Below are positions 6,070 through 13,715 of a DNA stretch of 17,038 nt, piece by piece. A program made the position numbers and the translations under genes. Source of the stretch: Alphaproteobacteria bacterium (GTDB taxonomy: Bacteria > Pseudomonadota > Alphaproteobacteria > Caulobacterales > Caulobacteraceae). The notes below the pieces were generated by a model. The model was given only the letters and a program-made list of their open reading frames with translations, searched no databases and was not told where the DNA came from. Each line of letters opens with the position of its first letter. Position 1 is the first letter of the stretch. The stretch is taken from positions 1 through 17,038 of the forward strand of contig JAHINZ010000380.1 of NCBI GenBank assembly GCA_018895795.1. Reading direction: 5' to 3'.

Positions 6070-9000
6070 ATGACGCCCGACGATCGCCACGTTTTTCATG
6101 ACCCTTCGGGCCGCCGGGACAGGCAGGCGAAGCTGAGCTTGGGGATCGTGCTGTCGGTCATCGCGGCGGTGGTCGCCGGTTTCCTGGCCACCCTGGCCTT
6201 CGCGCCGCGCCTGCCCGCCGCGCCGCTGCGCGACCCGCACATCCTGACCTCGCTGCACCAGGAAACGCCCCGCAAGCATCGCCAGGCCAAGACCTGGCGC
6301 CGGGTGCCCCGCCCCCAGGCGGCGGCGAACGGCAAGGCCGAGCGCCCGCTCAATGTCGGCTTCTATGTCAGCTGGGACGAGGACTCCCGCGACAGCCTGC
6401 GCCGCAATATCGGCAAGCTGGACGTGGTCTCGCCGCAGTGGATCGCCATCAAGGGCTCGGCCGGCGACGTCGACCTGGTCGACGATCCGCAAGGCGTGGC
6501 CCGGATCGCCTCGGCCCCCAATCACCCCGCCGTGCTGCCCCTGGTTCACAACTCGGCCAACGCCGCCTTCAACGGCCCGGCCGCCGACGCCCTGCTGACC
6601 AACCCGGCGGCCCGCCAGACCCTGATCGGCCATCTGGTCGATCTGGCCAACGTCCATGGCTACGGCGGCTACGTCCTCGACTTCGAGGCCCTGTCGCCCA
6701 AGGGCCTGGCGGCCTATCCCGGCTTTCTGAGCCAGGCGCGCGCGGCGTTGAAGCCGTCGGGCCGCGAGGTGTGGGTCACCGCCCCGATCGACGACGAAAG
6801 CTGGCCGTTCAAGCGCCTGCAGGACGCCGCCGACGCCCTGGTGCTGATGGCCTATGACGAGCACTATTCGATGAGCGACCCTGGGCCGAACGCGGGCCAG
6901 GATTGGTATCAGAACCAGTTGGAGAAGCGCTTCAAGCGGCTGGATCCGGCCCGGACGATCCTGGCCCTCGGCGCCTATGGCTATGACTGGACCATGAAGC
7001 CCGACGGCAAGGTGTCGTCCGGCGCGGCGGCGACCTTCCATGAGGCGATGCGCAACGCCCAGGACGCCGGCGCGACCATCCGCATGGACGACGCCGCCCT
7101 CAACCCCACCTACGATTACACCGACGACAACGGCGACAAGCACCAGGTCTGGTTCCTCGACGCCGTCACGCTGTTCAACCAGATCAAGGTCACCGACCCC
7201 TGGCGGCCGCGGGGCTACGGCCTTTGGCGGATGGGCACGGAGGATCCGGGGGTCTGGAGCCTGCTGGGCAAGCCCTACGGCAAGGCCGACCCGGCCAGCC
7301 TGAAGGATCTGGCGACCGGGCAGGGCGTCGATTTCGACGGCGGCGGCGAAGTGCTGCGCGTCGAGTCGCTGCCGACCCCGGGCAAGCGCAGCCTTGAGTT
7401 TGATCCGCCCACGGGTCTGGTCTTCGACGAGACCTATGACGTGCTGCCCAGTTCCTATGTGATCGAGCGCTATGGCCAGAAGCCGGGTCTGGTGGCCCTG
7501 ACCTTCGACGACGGTCCCGATGGGCGCTGGACGCCGAAAATCCTCGACATCCTGAAGGCCAAGCACGCCCCGGCGACCTTCTTCGTCATCGGCGAGAACA
7601 TGCAAAACCGCCCCGACCTGGTGAAGCGCGCGGTGGCCGAGGGCCACGATGTGGGCGGCCACACCTGGACCCATCCCAATATCGGCGAGACGCCCCTGGC
7701 CCAGGTTCAGGTCGAGCTGAACGCCACCCAGCGGCTGTTCGAGGTGATCACCGGTCGCTCCATGCGCCTGTTCCGTCCGCCGTTCTTCGGCGACGCCGAG
7801 CCGTCGACGCCGCATGAAGTGGCGCCGCTGGTGATCGCCCAGACCCTCGGCTACATGACCGTGGGCCTGCGCATCGACACCGATGACTGGCAAAAGCCCG
7901 CCCCCCAGGCGATCATTGACCGCGCCCTGGAGCGTCTGGACCATCCGGGCAATCGACCCGGCCAGGTCATCCTGTTGCATGACGCCGGCGGCGACCGCAG
8001 CCGCACGGTGGCCGCCCTGCCGGGCTTGATCGACGCGCTCCGCGCCCGGGGCTATCGCCTGGTCACGGTCGGCGAGCTGGCGGGCCTGAGCCCGGCCCAG
8101 GCCATGCCGCCGACCTCGCGCGACGGGGTCGAGCTGGCCCTGGACCGTATCGGCTTTGACTTCTTCCGCTGGACGCGCACGGCGATGACGGTGCTGTTTC
8201 TGACCGCGATCTTCCTGGGCGTGGCGCGGCTGGTGTTCCTGGCCAGCCTGGCCCTGGTCCACCGCTGGACCGCCGTCACGCCGGCCGACCTCGATCCCGA
8301 GACCGGGCCGCTGGTCAGCGTGCTGATCCCCTGTTTCAATGAGGAGAAGGTGATCGCCGCCTCGGTGGCGCGAATCCTGGAGTCCCACTGGACCAACCTG
8401 GAAGTGCTGGTGCTGGACGACGGCTCCAGCGACGGCACCTCGGCCCAGGTCAGGGCGGCGTTCGCGGACGATCCGCGCGTCACCCTGTTGCGCTTCAAGA
8501 ACGGCGGCAAGGCGCGGGCGGTCAACAGGGGCCTGGCCAAGGCCCGGGGCGACTATGTCGTGGCCCTGGACGCCGACACCCTGTTTCCGCCCGAGACCAT
8601 CGGCCGACTGGTCCGCTGGTTCCGGGATCCGCAGGTCGGGGCCGTGGCCGGCAACGCCATCGTCGGCAACCGCGTGAACATCGTCACCCGCTGGCAGGCC
8701 CTGGAATATGTCACCGCCCAGAATCTGGAGCGGCGCGCCCTGTCGGCCCTGGGGGCGGTCACCGTGGTGCCCGGCGCGGTCGGGGCCTGGCGCCGGTCCG
8801 CGCTCGATGCGGTCGGCGGCTATCCCGAAGATACGCTGGCCGAGGATCAGGACCTGACCATCGCCTGCCAAAGGGCCGGCTGGAAGGTGGCGTTCGACCC
8901 CGAGGCGCGGGCCTATACCGAAGCCCCCGACACCGTGGGCGGCCTGCTCAAGCAGCGCTTCCGCTGGTCGTTCGGCACGCTGCAATGCGTGTGGAAGCAC

Positions 9001-9426
9001 CGCCAGGCGCTGTTCAACCGCAAGACGCCGGTGCTGGGCTTCGTCGCCCTGCCGCAGATCTGGCTGTTCCAGATCCTGCTGACCGTGGCCGCGCCGCTGG
9101 TCGACCTGGCCGTGGTCTGGAGCCTGATCACGGGCCTCTACGGCGCGCTCGCCCATCCGGTCGAGTGGCGGCCCGACGACACCATTCAAGGCCTGCTCTA
9201 CTGGGCGGTGTTCATCCTGGTCGACCTGTCGGCCGGGGCGCTGGGCATGGCCCTGGAGCGTCGCGCGCCTTGGGCCGACCTGCCCTACCTGCCCGTGCAG
9301 CGCTTCGGCTATCGCCAGCTGATGTACTATGTGGTGGTCAAGTCGGTCGTGGCGGCCGTGCGCGGCGGCAGCGTCGGCTGGGGCAAGCTGGAGCGGCGGG
9401 GTTCGGCCAGCGTCAAGCCGGGCTAG
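6070..9426 (+). CDS. three-domain GH18-like / NodB deacetylase / processive GT2 membrane protein
   Basis: An 1118-residue protein predicted to make and modify a polysaccharide at the inner membrane. A membrane segment at about 21-46 is followed by a periplasmic GH18-like domain (93-430) with the catalytic-type motif YGGYVLDFE (D204, E206 kept; the two earlier Asp positions are G and V) and the MAYD motif (260-263). A NodB/CE4 deacetylase domain (about 470-690) has all five motifs: TFDDGPD 478-484, H531-TWT-H535, RPPFFG 569-574, DTDDW 603-607 and LLHD ending at H637-D638. After a membrane segment (about 697-725), a cytoplasmic GT2 domain shows DDGSSD 783-788, D834-A-D836, ED 925-926 and QRFRW 962-966, the processive-synthase signature. 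C-terminal membrane helices complete it. The ribosome-binding site before 6070 is weak. This architecture matches a known conserved-domain group of uncharacterised proteins (CE4_GT2-like). The polymer, probably N-acetylhexosamine-based, is inferred. Confidence 0.93.
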   Translation: MTPDDRHVFHDPSGRRDRQAKLSLGIVLSVIAAVVAGFLATLAFAPRLPAAPLRDPHILTSLHQETPRKHRQAKTWRRVPRPQAAANGKAERPLNVGFYVSWDEDSRDSLRRNIGKLDVVSPQWIAIKGSAGDVDLVDDPQGVARIASAPNHPAVLPLVHNSANAAFNGPAADALLTNPAARQTLIGHLVDLANVHGYGGYVLDFEALSPKGLAAYPGFLSQARAALKPSGREVWVTAPIDDESWPFKRLQDAADALVLMAYDEHYSMSDPGPNAGQDWYQNQLEKRFKRLDPARTILALGAYGYDWTMKPDGKVSSGAAATFHEAMRNAQDAGATIRMDDAALNPTYDYTDDNGDKHQVWFLDAVTLFNQIKVTDPWRPRGYGLWRMGTEDPGVWSLLGKPYGKADPASLKDLATGQGVDFDGGGEVLRVESLPTPGKRSLEFDPPTGLVFDETYDVLPSSYVIERYGQKPGLVALTFDDGPDGRWTPKILDILKAKHAPATFFVIGENMQNRPDLVKRAVAEGHDVGGHTWTHPNIGETPLAQVQVELNATQRLFEVITGRSMRLFRPPFFGDAEPSTPHEVAPLVIAQTLGYMTVGLRIDTDDWQKPAPQAIIDRALERLDHPGNRPGQVILLHDAGGDRSRTVAALPGLIDALRARGYRLVTVGELAGLSPAQAMPPTSRDGVELALDRIGFDFFRWTRTAMTVLFLTAIFLGVARLVFLASLALVHRWTAVTPADLDPETGPLVSVLIPCFNEEKVIAASVARILESHWTNLEVLVLDDGSSDGTSAQVRAAFADDPRVTLLRFKNGGKARAVNRGLAKARGDYVVALDADTLFPPETIGRLVRWFRDPQVGAVAGNAIVGNRVNIVTRWQALEYVTAQNLERRALSALGAVTVVPGAVGAWRRSALDAVGGYPEDTLAEDQDLTIACQRAGWKVAFDPEARAYTEAPDTVGGLLKQRFRWSFGTLQCVWKHRQALFNRKTPVLGFVALPQIWLFQILLTVAAPLVDLAVVWSLITGLYGALAHPVEWRPDDTIQGLLYWAVFILVDLSAGALGMALERRAPWADLPYLPVQRFGYRQLMYYVVVKSVVAAVRGGSVGWGKLERRGSASVKPG

Positions 9427-9492
9427 AGCATTTTCGAGCGAAATGGGGGCCGCTTCGCGTGAAGACAATGCGTCAAGACAGAGATCTGGAGC
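9424..9492. repeat. dispersed alphaproteobacterial intergenic repeat
   Basis: The sequence from TAGAGCATTTTCGAGCGAAA through CGCTTCGCGTGAAG to AATGCGTCAAGACAGAGATC matches, from memory, a short repeat scattered between genes in many alphaproteobacteria. It contains the hairpin CTTC GCGT GAAG. The repeat starts at the stop codon of the GH18-NodB-GT2 gene, so it supplies that gene's TAG. No other copy occurs in this window. Confidence 0.65.
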
Positions 9493-9524
9493 AGCCGGGC
9501 TGACGCCGTCAGGCCGGATGCTCC
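9488..9524. other. 37-nt imperfect hairpin after the dispersed repeat
   Basis: GGAGCA (9488-9493) pairs with TGCTCC (9519-9524), CCGG (9495-9498) with CCGG (9514-9517), and CTGAC (9500-9504) with GTCAG (9508-9512), leaving two mismatches and a GCC loop. No T-tract follows, so it is not a standard intrinsic terminator. It could protect the upstream mRNA end or belong to the repeat next to it. Confidence 0.5.
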
Positions 9525-9583
9525 AGGCTTGCCAAGGTCGGCGCCGTCGTGGCTAGCTTGGCTTGAGCGGAGCGGGGCGAACC

Positions 9584-11212
9584 ATGCGAGCGGCGATCAC
9601 GGCGGCGTTTTTGTTGATAGCGGCCAGCGCCGTTCCGGCCTTCGCGGCCGACCCGCCCGCTTTGACCCATCCGATTCTGCAGGTCCAGTTGGGCGCGAAC
9701 ATCAAGACGCCGGTGTCCGGTCGCCTGTTGGTGTTCGCCCAGCCCTTGGCTGTGGCCAAGGCGGCGGCCGAGGACGGCAAGATCACCCGCGTCGAGCCCG
9801 ATCCGTTCGGCGCCGACAAGGGCCATGTCTCGGCCCGCGAGGTCGGGACGATCCAGCCCGGCGCGATCATCGACATCGACCTGGACGGCGTCGCCGCGCC
9901 CCAGGCCTTTTCGCGGCTGCCGCCCGGCGACTACGCGGTCCAGGCCGTGCTCGATCAGGACCACAGCTACAATTATAACGGCCGGGGCGGCGGCGACCTG
10001 ATCAGTCCGGTGGTCGCTCTGACCCTGCCGCTGACGGCGGGGACCCGGCTGACCCTGGAGACGATCGAGCCCGCCTATGATCCGTTCACCCCGCCGGCCG
10101 GGACGCCCCAGGATTCGCTGGATCGCCTGGCCGCCCTGCGGCCGCATCTGAGCCCGATCGCCTTCACCAGTCCGGCGCTGTCGGCCTTCTGGGGCCGGCC
10201 GATGGTCATGAAGGGCTGGGTTCTGACCCCGCCGGGCTACGAGACCGGCAAGGATCGCTACCCCACCGCCTATTACACCCACGGCTTTGGCGGCGTGGCC
10301 GACAGCCTCGTCCCCCAGGCCTCGCGGATGTACGACGCCATGGCCAAGGGCCAGACGCCGCCGATGATCTGGGTCTATCTGGACGAGAGCAGCGCCACCG
10401 GCACGCACGAGTTCGCCGACGGCGTCAACAATGGCCCGTGGGGCAAGGCCCTGACCGAAGAGCTGATCCCCGACCTCGAAAAGCACTGGCGGATGGACGC
10501 CAGGGTCAACGGCCGGTTCCTCAACGGCCACTCCTCGGGCGGCTGGGCGACGCTGTGGCTGCAGACCCGCTATCCCAAGGTGTTCGGCGGCGCCTGGACC
10601 ACCTCGCCCGATCCCAGCGACTTCCACGACTTCAGCGGCGTGGATCTGTATGCGCCGGGCGCCAATGTCTATTTCAAGCCGGACGGCTCGACCTGGCCGA
10701 TCGCCCGCGACCACGACAAGGTCCTGGCCTCGTCGCAAGACGCCACCCTGATGGAGGAGGCCCTGGGCGAGTATGGCGGCCAGATGCGGTCCTTCGACTG
10801 GGTGTTCTCGCCGCGCGGCCCCGACGGACGTCCGCTGCCGATGTTCGACCGGGCGACCGGGGCGGTCGATCCGGCCGTCGCGGCCTATTGGCGCGATCAC
10901 TATGACATCGCCGAGCGCCTGAAACGACACTGGCCGGCCCTGAAGCCGGACCTCGACGGCAAGGTCCACCTGATCGTCGGCACGGCCGACACCTTCTATC
11001 TCGACGGCGCCGCGCACCGGCTGGAGGCGGTGATGAACGGCCTCGGCGCGAAGACCGACTTCCGCTACCTGCCCGACAAGACCCACTTCGACCTCTATGT
11101 GGTCGATGGCGACCGCCAGGCGTTGATCCGCCAGATCGCCTGGGAAATGTACGCGGTGGCGCGTCCCGGCGCGAAACCGCCCGCCTCGGTCGCCGTGAAG
11201 ACCGGCGGCTGA
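9584..11212 (+). CDS. secreted alpha/beta-hydrolase, esterase D/PF00756-like
   Basis: A 542-residue exported hydrolase. A signal peptide with likely cleavage after AFA leads into an N-terminal region (about 25-190) of beta-rich character that is not part of the catalytic fold. The alpha/beta-hydrolase domain carries the nucleophile elbow G315-H-S317-S-G319, a likely acid near D469 (GTADTFYLD) and a catalytic His at H501 (DKTHFDLY). The YYTHGFGG segment near 235 is a plausible oxyanion region. Related enterochelin, feruloyl or trehalose-type esterases are shorter, so the extra N-terminal part is notable. I chose the ATG at 9584, which follows GCGGAGCGGGGCG; the upstream in-frame TTG at 9563 would add seven residues ahead of the signal peptide. 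The substrate is unknown. It stands between the polysaccharide gene and the suc promoter, with no proven link to either. Confidence 0.85.
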   Translation: MRAAITAAFLLIAASAVPAFAADPPALTHPILQVQLGANIKTPVSGRLLVFAQPLAVAKAAAEDGKITRVEPDPFGADKGHVSAREVGTIQPGAIIDIDLDGVAAPQAFSRLPPGDYAVQAVLDQDHSYNYNGRGGGDLISPVVALTLPLTAGTRLTLETIEPAYDPFTPPAGTPQDSLDRLAALRPHLSPIAFTSPALSAFWGRPMVMKGWVLTPPGYETGKDRYPTAYYTHGFGGVADSLVPQASRMYDAMAKGQTPPMIWVYLDESSATGTHEFADGVNNGPWGKALTEELIPDLEKHWRMDARVNGRFLNGHSSGGWATLWLQTRYPKVFGGAWTTSPDPSDFHDFSGVDLYAPGANVYFKPDGSTWPIARDHDKVLASSQDATLMEEALGEYGGQMRSFDWVFSPRGPDGRPLPMFDRATGAVDPAVAAYWRDHYDIAERLKRHWPALKPDLDGKVHLIVGTADTFYLDGAAHRLEAVMNGLGAKTDFRYLPDKTHFDLYVVDGDRQALIRQIAWEMYAVARPGAKPPASVAVKTGG

Positions 11213-11288
11213 CCGCGACGCTGATCGCCCTCTATGGTAGCGGTAACTTTAACGAAGGCTTCACAGGCCCGTCGATTGGCGAGTCTGG

Positions 11289-11358
11289 AGCCCCGGCCAG
11301 CGGCGACACGCGAAAAGTCCAACCCGCTCTGGGGCTGCGCCAGTTCGTCCCACTTTTT
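11289..11358 (+). terminator. possible weak terminator after the esterase
   Basis: AGCCCC (11289-11294) pairs with GGGGCT (11331-11336), and AGCGG (11299-11303) with CCGCT (11324-11328), across a GGCC/CT internal loop. A run of five T lies at 11354-11358, some 17 nt beyond the stem, farther than usual. I rate it as a possible end of the esterase transcript only. Confidence 0.25.
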
Positions 11359-11389
11359 CACCTGAGCGGCCTAATCGGTCCGCGCGCTG

Positions 11390-11418
11390 TTGCGCCTGCG
11401 AAATCACGCTCCTATAAC
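11390..11418 (+). promoter_or_regulatory. sigma70-type promoter for sucCD
   Basis: TTGCGC (11390-11395) and TATAAC (11413-11418) are separated by exactly 17 bp, the standard spacing for the housekeeping sigma factor. Transcription would begin near 11425, giving a leader of roughly 36 nt before sucC. It is the best promoter match I found in the window. Start-site data are needed for proof. Confidence 0.55.
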
Positions 11419-11460
11419 CCGGCCACATTTCAGAAAAGCCGTCGTCGAGACTGGGCACTC

Positions 11461-12660
11461 ATGAACATCCACGAACACCAAGCCAAGGCCGTACTCGCAG
11501 AGTTCGGCGCACCCGTTCCGCGCGGTTTCGCGGCCTTCACGCCCGAGGAAGCCGCGGCCGCCGCTGAAAAGCTGGGCGGGCCGGTTTTCGTGGTGAAAAG
11601 CCAGATCCACGCCGGCGGGCGCGGCAAGGGCAAGTTCGAGGGCCTGGGCCCCGACGCCAAGGGCGGCGTTCGCGTCGTCAAGTCGGTGGAAGAGGTCAAG
11701 TCCAACGCCGCCGAAATGCTCGGCCGCGTGCTGGTGACCCACCAGACCGGCCCCAAGGGCAAGCAGGTCAACCGCCTCTACATCGAAGAAGGCGCGGCGA
11801 TCGAGAAGGAGTTCTACATCTCCCTCCTGGTGGACCGGGAATCCTCTCGCGTGTCGTTCGTCGTCTCCACCGAAGGCGGCATGGACATCGAGGACGTGGC
11901 CCATGCCACGCCCGAGAAGATCCACAGCTTCTCGATCGACCCCGCCACCGGCGTGTGGCCGACCCACCAGCGGGCGCTGGCCAAGGCCCTGGGCCTGACC
12001 GGCGGCCTGGCCAAGGAAGCCGCCGTGCTGCTGACGCAGCTCTATACGGCGTTCCTGGCCAAGGACATGGCCATGCTGGAGATCAACCCGCTGATCGTCA
12101 CGGCCGATGATCACCTGAAGGTGCTGGACGCCAAGCTGTCGTTCGACGGCAACGCGCTGTTCCGCCATCCCGAGATCAAGGCGCTGCGCGACGAGAGCGA
12201 AGAAGACCCCAAGGAAATCGAAGCCTCGAAGTATGACCTGGCCTATATCGCCCTCGACGGCGAAATCGGCTGCATGGTCAACGGCGCGGGCCTGGCCATG
12301 GCCACCATGGACATCATCAAGCTGTACGGCGCCGAGCCGGCCAACTTCCTCGATGTCGGCGGTGGCGCCACCACCGAGAAGGTCACCGCGGCCTTCAAGA
12401 TCATCACCGCCGATCCGGCCGTGAAGGGCATTCTGGTCAACATCTTCGGCGGCATCATGCGCTGCGACATCATCGCCGAGGGCGTCATCGCCGCGGTGAA
12501 GGAGGTCGGACTGCAGGTTCCGCTGGTGGTGCGCCTGGAAGGCACCAACGTCGAACTCGGTAAGAAAATCATCTCGGAAAGCGGCCTGAACGTCATCGCC
12601 GCCAACGACCTGTCTGACGGCGCCGAAAAGATCGTCGCGGCCGTGAAGGGTGCTCGCTAA
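11461..12660 (+). CDS. sucC: succinyl-CoA synthetase (ADP-forming) subunit beta
   Basis: The 399-residue beta subunit of succinyl-CoA ligase, which interconverts succinyl-CoA and succinate with nucleotide phosphorylation in the TCA cycle. It begins with MNIHEHQAK, the standard start of the family. The ATP-grasp domain has the nucleotide loop HAGGRGKG (H50-A-G-G-R-G-K) and the Mg-binding residues E207, N209 (EINPL) and D223, which correspond to the E. coli E197, N199 and D213 set. The C-terminal ligase domain contains GAGLAMATMD and NIFGGIMRCD. Length is normal. The ribosome-binding site is modest (GAGACTGGG, just before the ATG). The nearby promoter and the abutting sucD suggest a sucCD transcript. 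mdh, which leads this operon in many alphaproteobacteria, is absent here. Nucleotide specificity (ATP or GTP) is not decided. Confidence 0.98.
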   Translation: MNIHEHQAKAVLAEFGAPVPRGFAAFTPEEAAAAAEKLGGPVFVVKSQIHAGGRGKGKFEGLGPDAKGGVRVVKSVEEVKSNAAEMLGRVLVTHQTGPKGKQVNRLYIEEGAAIEKEFYISLLVDRESSRVSFVVSTEGGMDIEDVAHATPEKIHSFSIDPATGVWPTHQRALAKALGLTGGLAKEAAVLLTQLYTAFLAKDMAMLEINPLIVTADDHLKVLDAKLSFDGNALFRHPEIKALRDESEEDPKEIEASKYDLAYIALDGEIGCMVNGAGLAMATMDIIKLYGAEPANFLDVGGGATTEKVTAAFKIITADPAVKGILVNIFGGIMRCDIIAEGVIAAVKEVGLQVPLVVRLEGTNVELGKKIISESGLNVIAANDLSDGAEKIVAAVKGAR

Positions 12661-13545
12661 ATGTCGATCCTCATCGGTTCCGAAACCAAGGTCATCTGCC
12701 AGGGCATCACCGGCGCCCAGGGCACGTTCCACTCCGAACAAGCCATCGCCTACGGCACCAAGATGGTCGGCGGCGTCACCCCCGGCAAGGGCGGCCAGAC
12801 CCACATCGGCCTGCCGGTGTACGACACGGTCGGCGAAGCCAAGGAAGCCACGGGCGCTGACGCCTCGGTGATCTACGTGCCGCCCCCCTTCGCGGCCGAC
12901 TCGATCCTGGAAGCCATCGACGCCCAGATCGGCCTGATCATCTGCATCACCGAAGGCATTCCGGTGCTGGACATGGTCCGCGTCAAGAAGGCGCTGCAAG
13001 GCTCCAAGTCGCGTCTGATCGGCCCCAACTGCCCGGGCGTCCTGACGCCCAACCAGTGCAAGATCGGCATCATGCCCGGCTCGATCTTCTCGGCCGGCAG
13101 CGTGGGCGTCGTGTCGCGCTCGGGCACCCTGACCTATGAAGCCGTGTTCCAGACCACCAATGCCGGCCTGGGCCAGACCACCGCGGTCGGCATCGGCGGC
13201 GACCCGGTCAAGGGCACCGAGTTCATCGACATCCTGGAACTCTTCCTGGCCGACGAAGCCACCAAGTCGATCGTCATGATCGGCGAAATCGGCGGCTCGG
13301 CCGAAGAAGACGCGGCCCAGTTCATCGCCGACGAAGCCAAGCGCGGCCGCAGCAAGCCCATGGTCGGCTTCATCGCCGGTCGCACGGCCCCTCCGGGCCG
13401 TCACATGGGTCACGCCGGGGCGATCATCTCGGGCGGCAAGGGCGGCGCCGAGGACAAGATCGCGGCGATGGAGGCCGCGGGCATCCGCGTCTCGCCGTCG
13501 CCGGCGCGCCTGGGCGAGACCCTGCTTGAGGTGCTCAAGGGCTGA
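12661..13545 (+). CDS. sucD: succinyl-CoA synthetase (ADP-forming) subunit alpha
   Basis: The 294-residue alpha subunit, which binds CoA and carries the phosphohistidine. The N-terminal Rossmann CoA-binding domain shows GITGAQGTFHSEQAI and GGVTPGKGGQTH. The second half has SRSGTLTYE, GIGGDPVKG and the catalytic HAGAIISGG segment with H251, matching E. coli H246. The ATG directly follows the sucC TAA with no intervening base, so the two are translationally coupled and made in equal amounts. It ends at 13545 and is followed by the structured 170-nt spacer before sucA. Confidence 0.98.
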   Translation: MSILIGSETKVICQGITGAQGTFHSEQAIAYGTKMVGGVTPGKGGQTHIGLPVYDTVGEAKEATGADASVIYVPPPFAADSILEAIDAQIGLIICITEGIPVLDMVRVKKALQGSKSRLIGPNCPGVLTPNQCKIGIMPGSIFSAGSVGVVSRSGTLTYEAVFQTTNAGLGQTTAVGIGGDPVKGTEFIDILELFLADEATKSIVMIGEIGGSAEEDAAQFIADEAKRGRSKPMVGFIAGRTAPPGRHMGHAGAIISGGKGGAEDKIAAMEAAGIRVSPSPARLGETLLEVLKG

Positions 13546-13551
13546 TACTCA

Positions 13552-13694
13552 CCGCAACCCCACCCTGCGGGGCCCAGGTTTTTTGCGACCGCCAGTCGAC
13601 GATCCGAAAAAATCACCTGGGCCCCCCATTCGATGGGCGCCCGGGTGATTGAGACACTATATTTACGGGCCTGGTTTACCGGTCCTGTAGACCG
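13552..13694 (+). promoter_or_regulatory. structured leader between sucD and sucA with competing hairpins
   Basis: Four segments can pair in alternative ways. CCGCA (13552-13556) can pair with TGCGG (13566-13570). GGGGCCCAGGT (13569-13579) pairs perfectly with ACCTGGGCCCC (13615-13625), with flanking T6 (13579-13584) and A6 (13607-13612) tracts able to extend it. AATCACCTGGGC (13611-13622) can instead pair over 12 bp, one of them a G-T wobble, with GCCCGGGTGATT (13639-13650), enclosing the hairpin CCCAT TCG ATGGG. CGGTC (13680-13684) and GACCG (13690-13694) form a last small stem 21 nt before sucA. No intrinsic-terminator U-tract follows the main stems and no full promoter is visible, only a TATATT at 13658-13663. 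An alternative is an mRNA-processing or stabilising site. Confidence 0.6.
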
Positions 13695-13715
13695 ACGGAT
13701 CTAAGGCAAAGAATC

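Noticed and set aside
6040..9468. An 1142-codon open frame on the - strand opposite the GH18-NodB-GT2 gene
   Set aside because: It is the antisense shadow of a gene with intact motifs. Its His/Gln/Gly/Arg-rich composition is what the complement of G/C-ending codons gives. The same holds for the long - strand frames at 1480-3672, 3774-5240, 9509-11086, 11404-13413 and 13701-16028.
11243..11253. GTAACTTTAAC upstream of sucC as a CtrA box
   Set aside because: CtrA sites need two TTAA halves about 7 bp apart. Here the TAAC repeats are only 2 bp apart.
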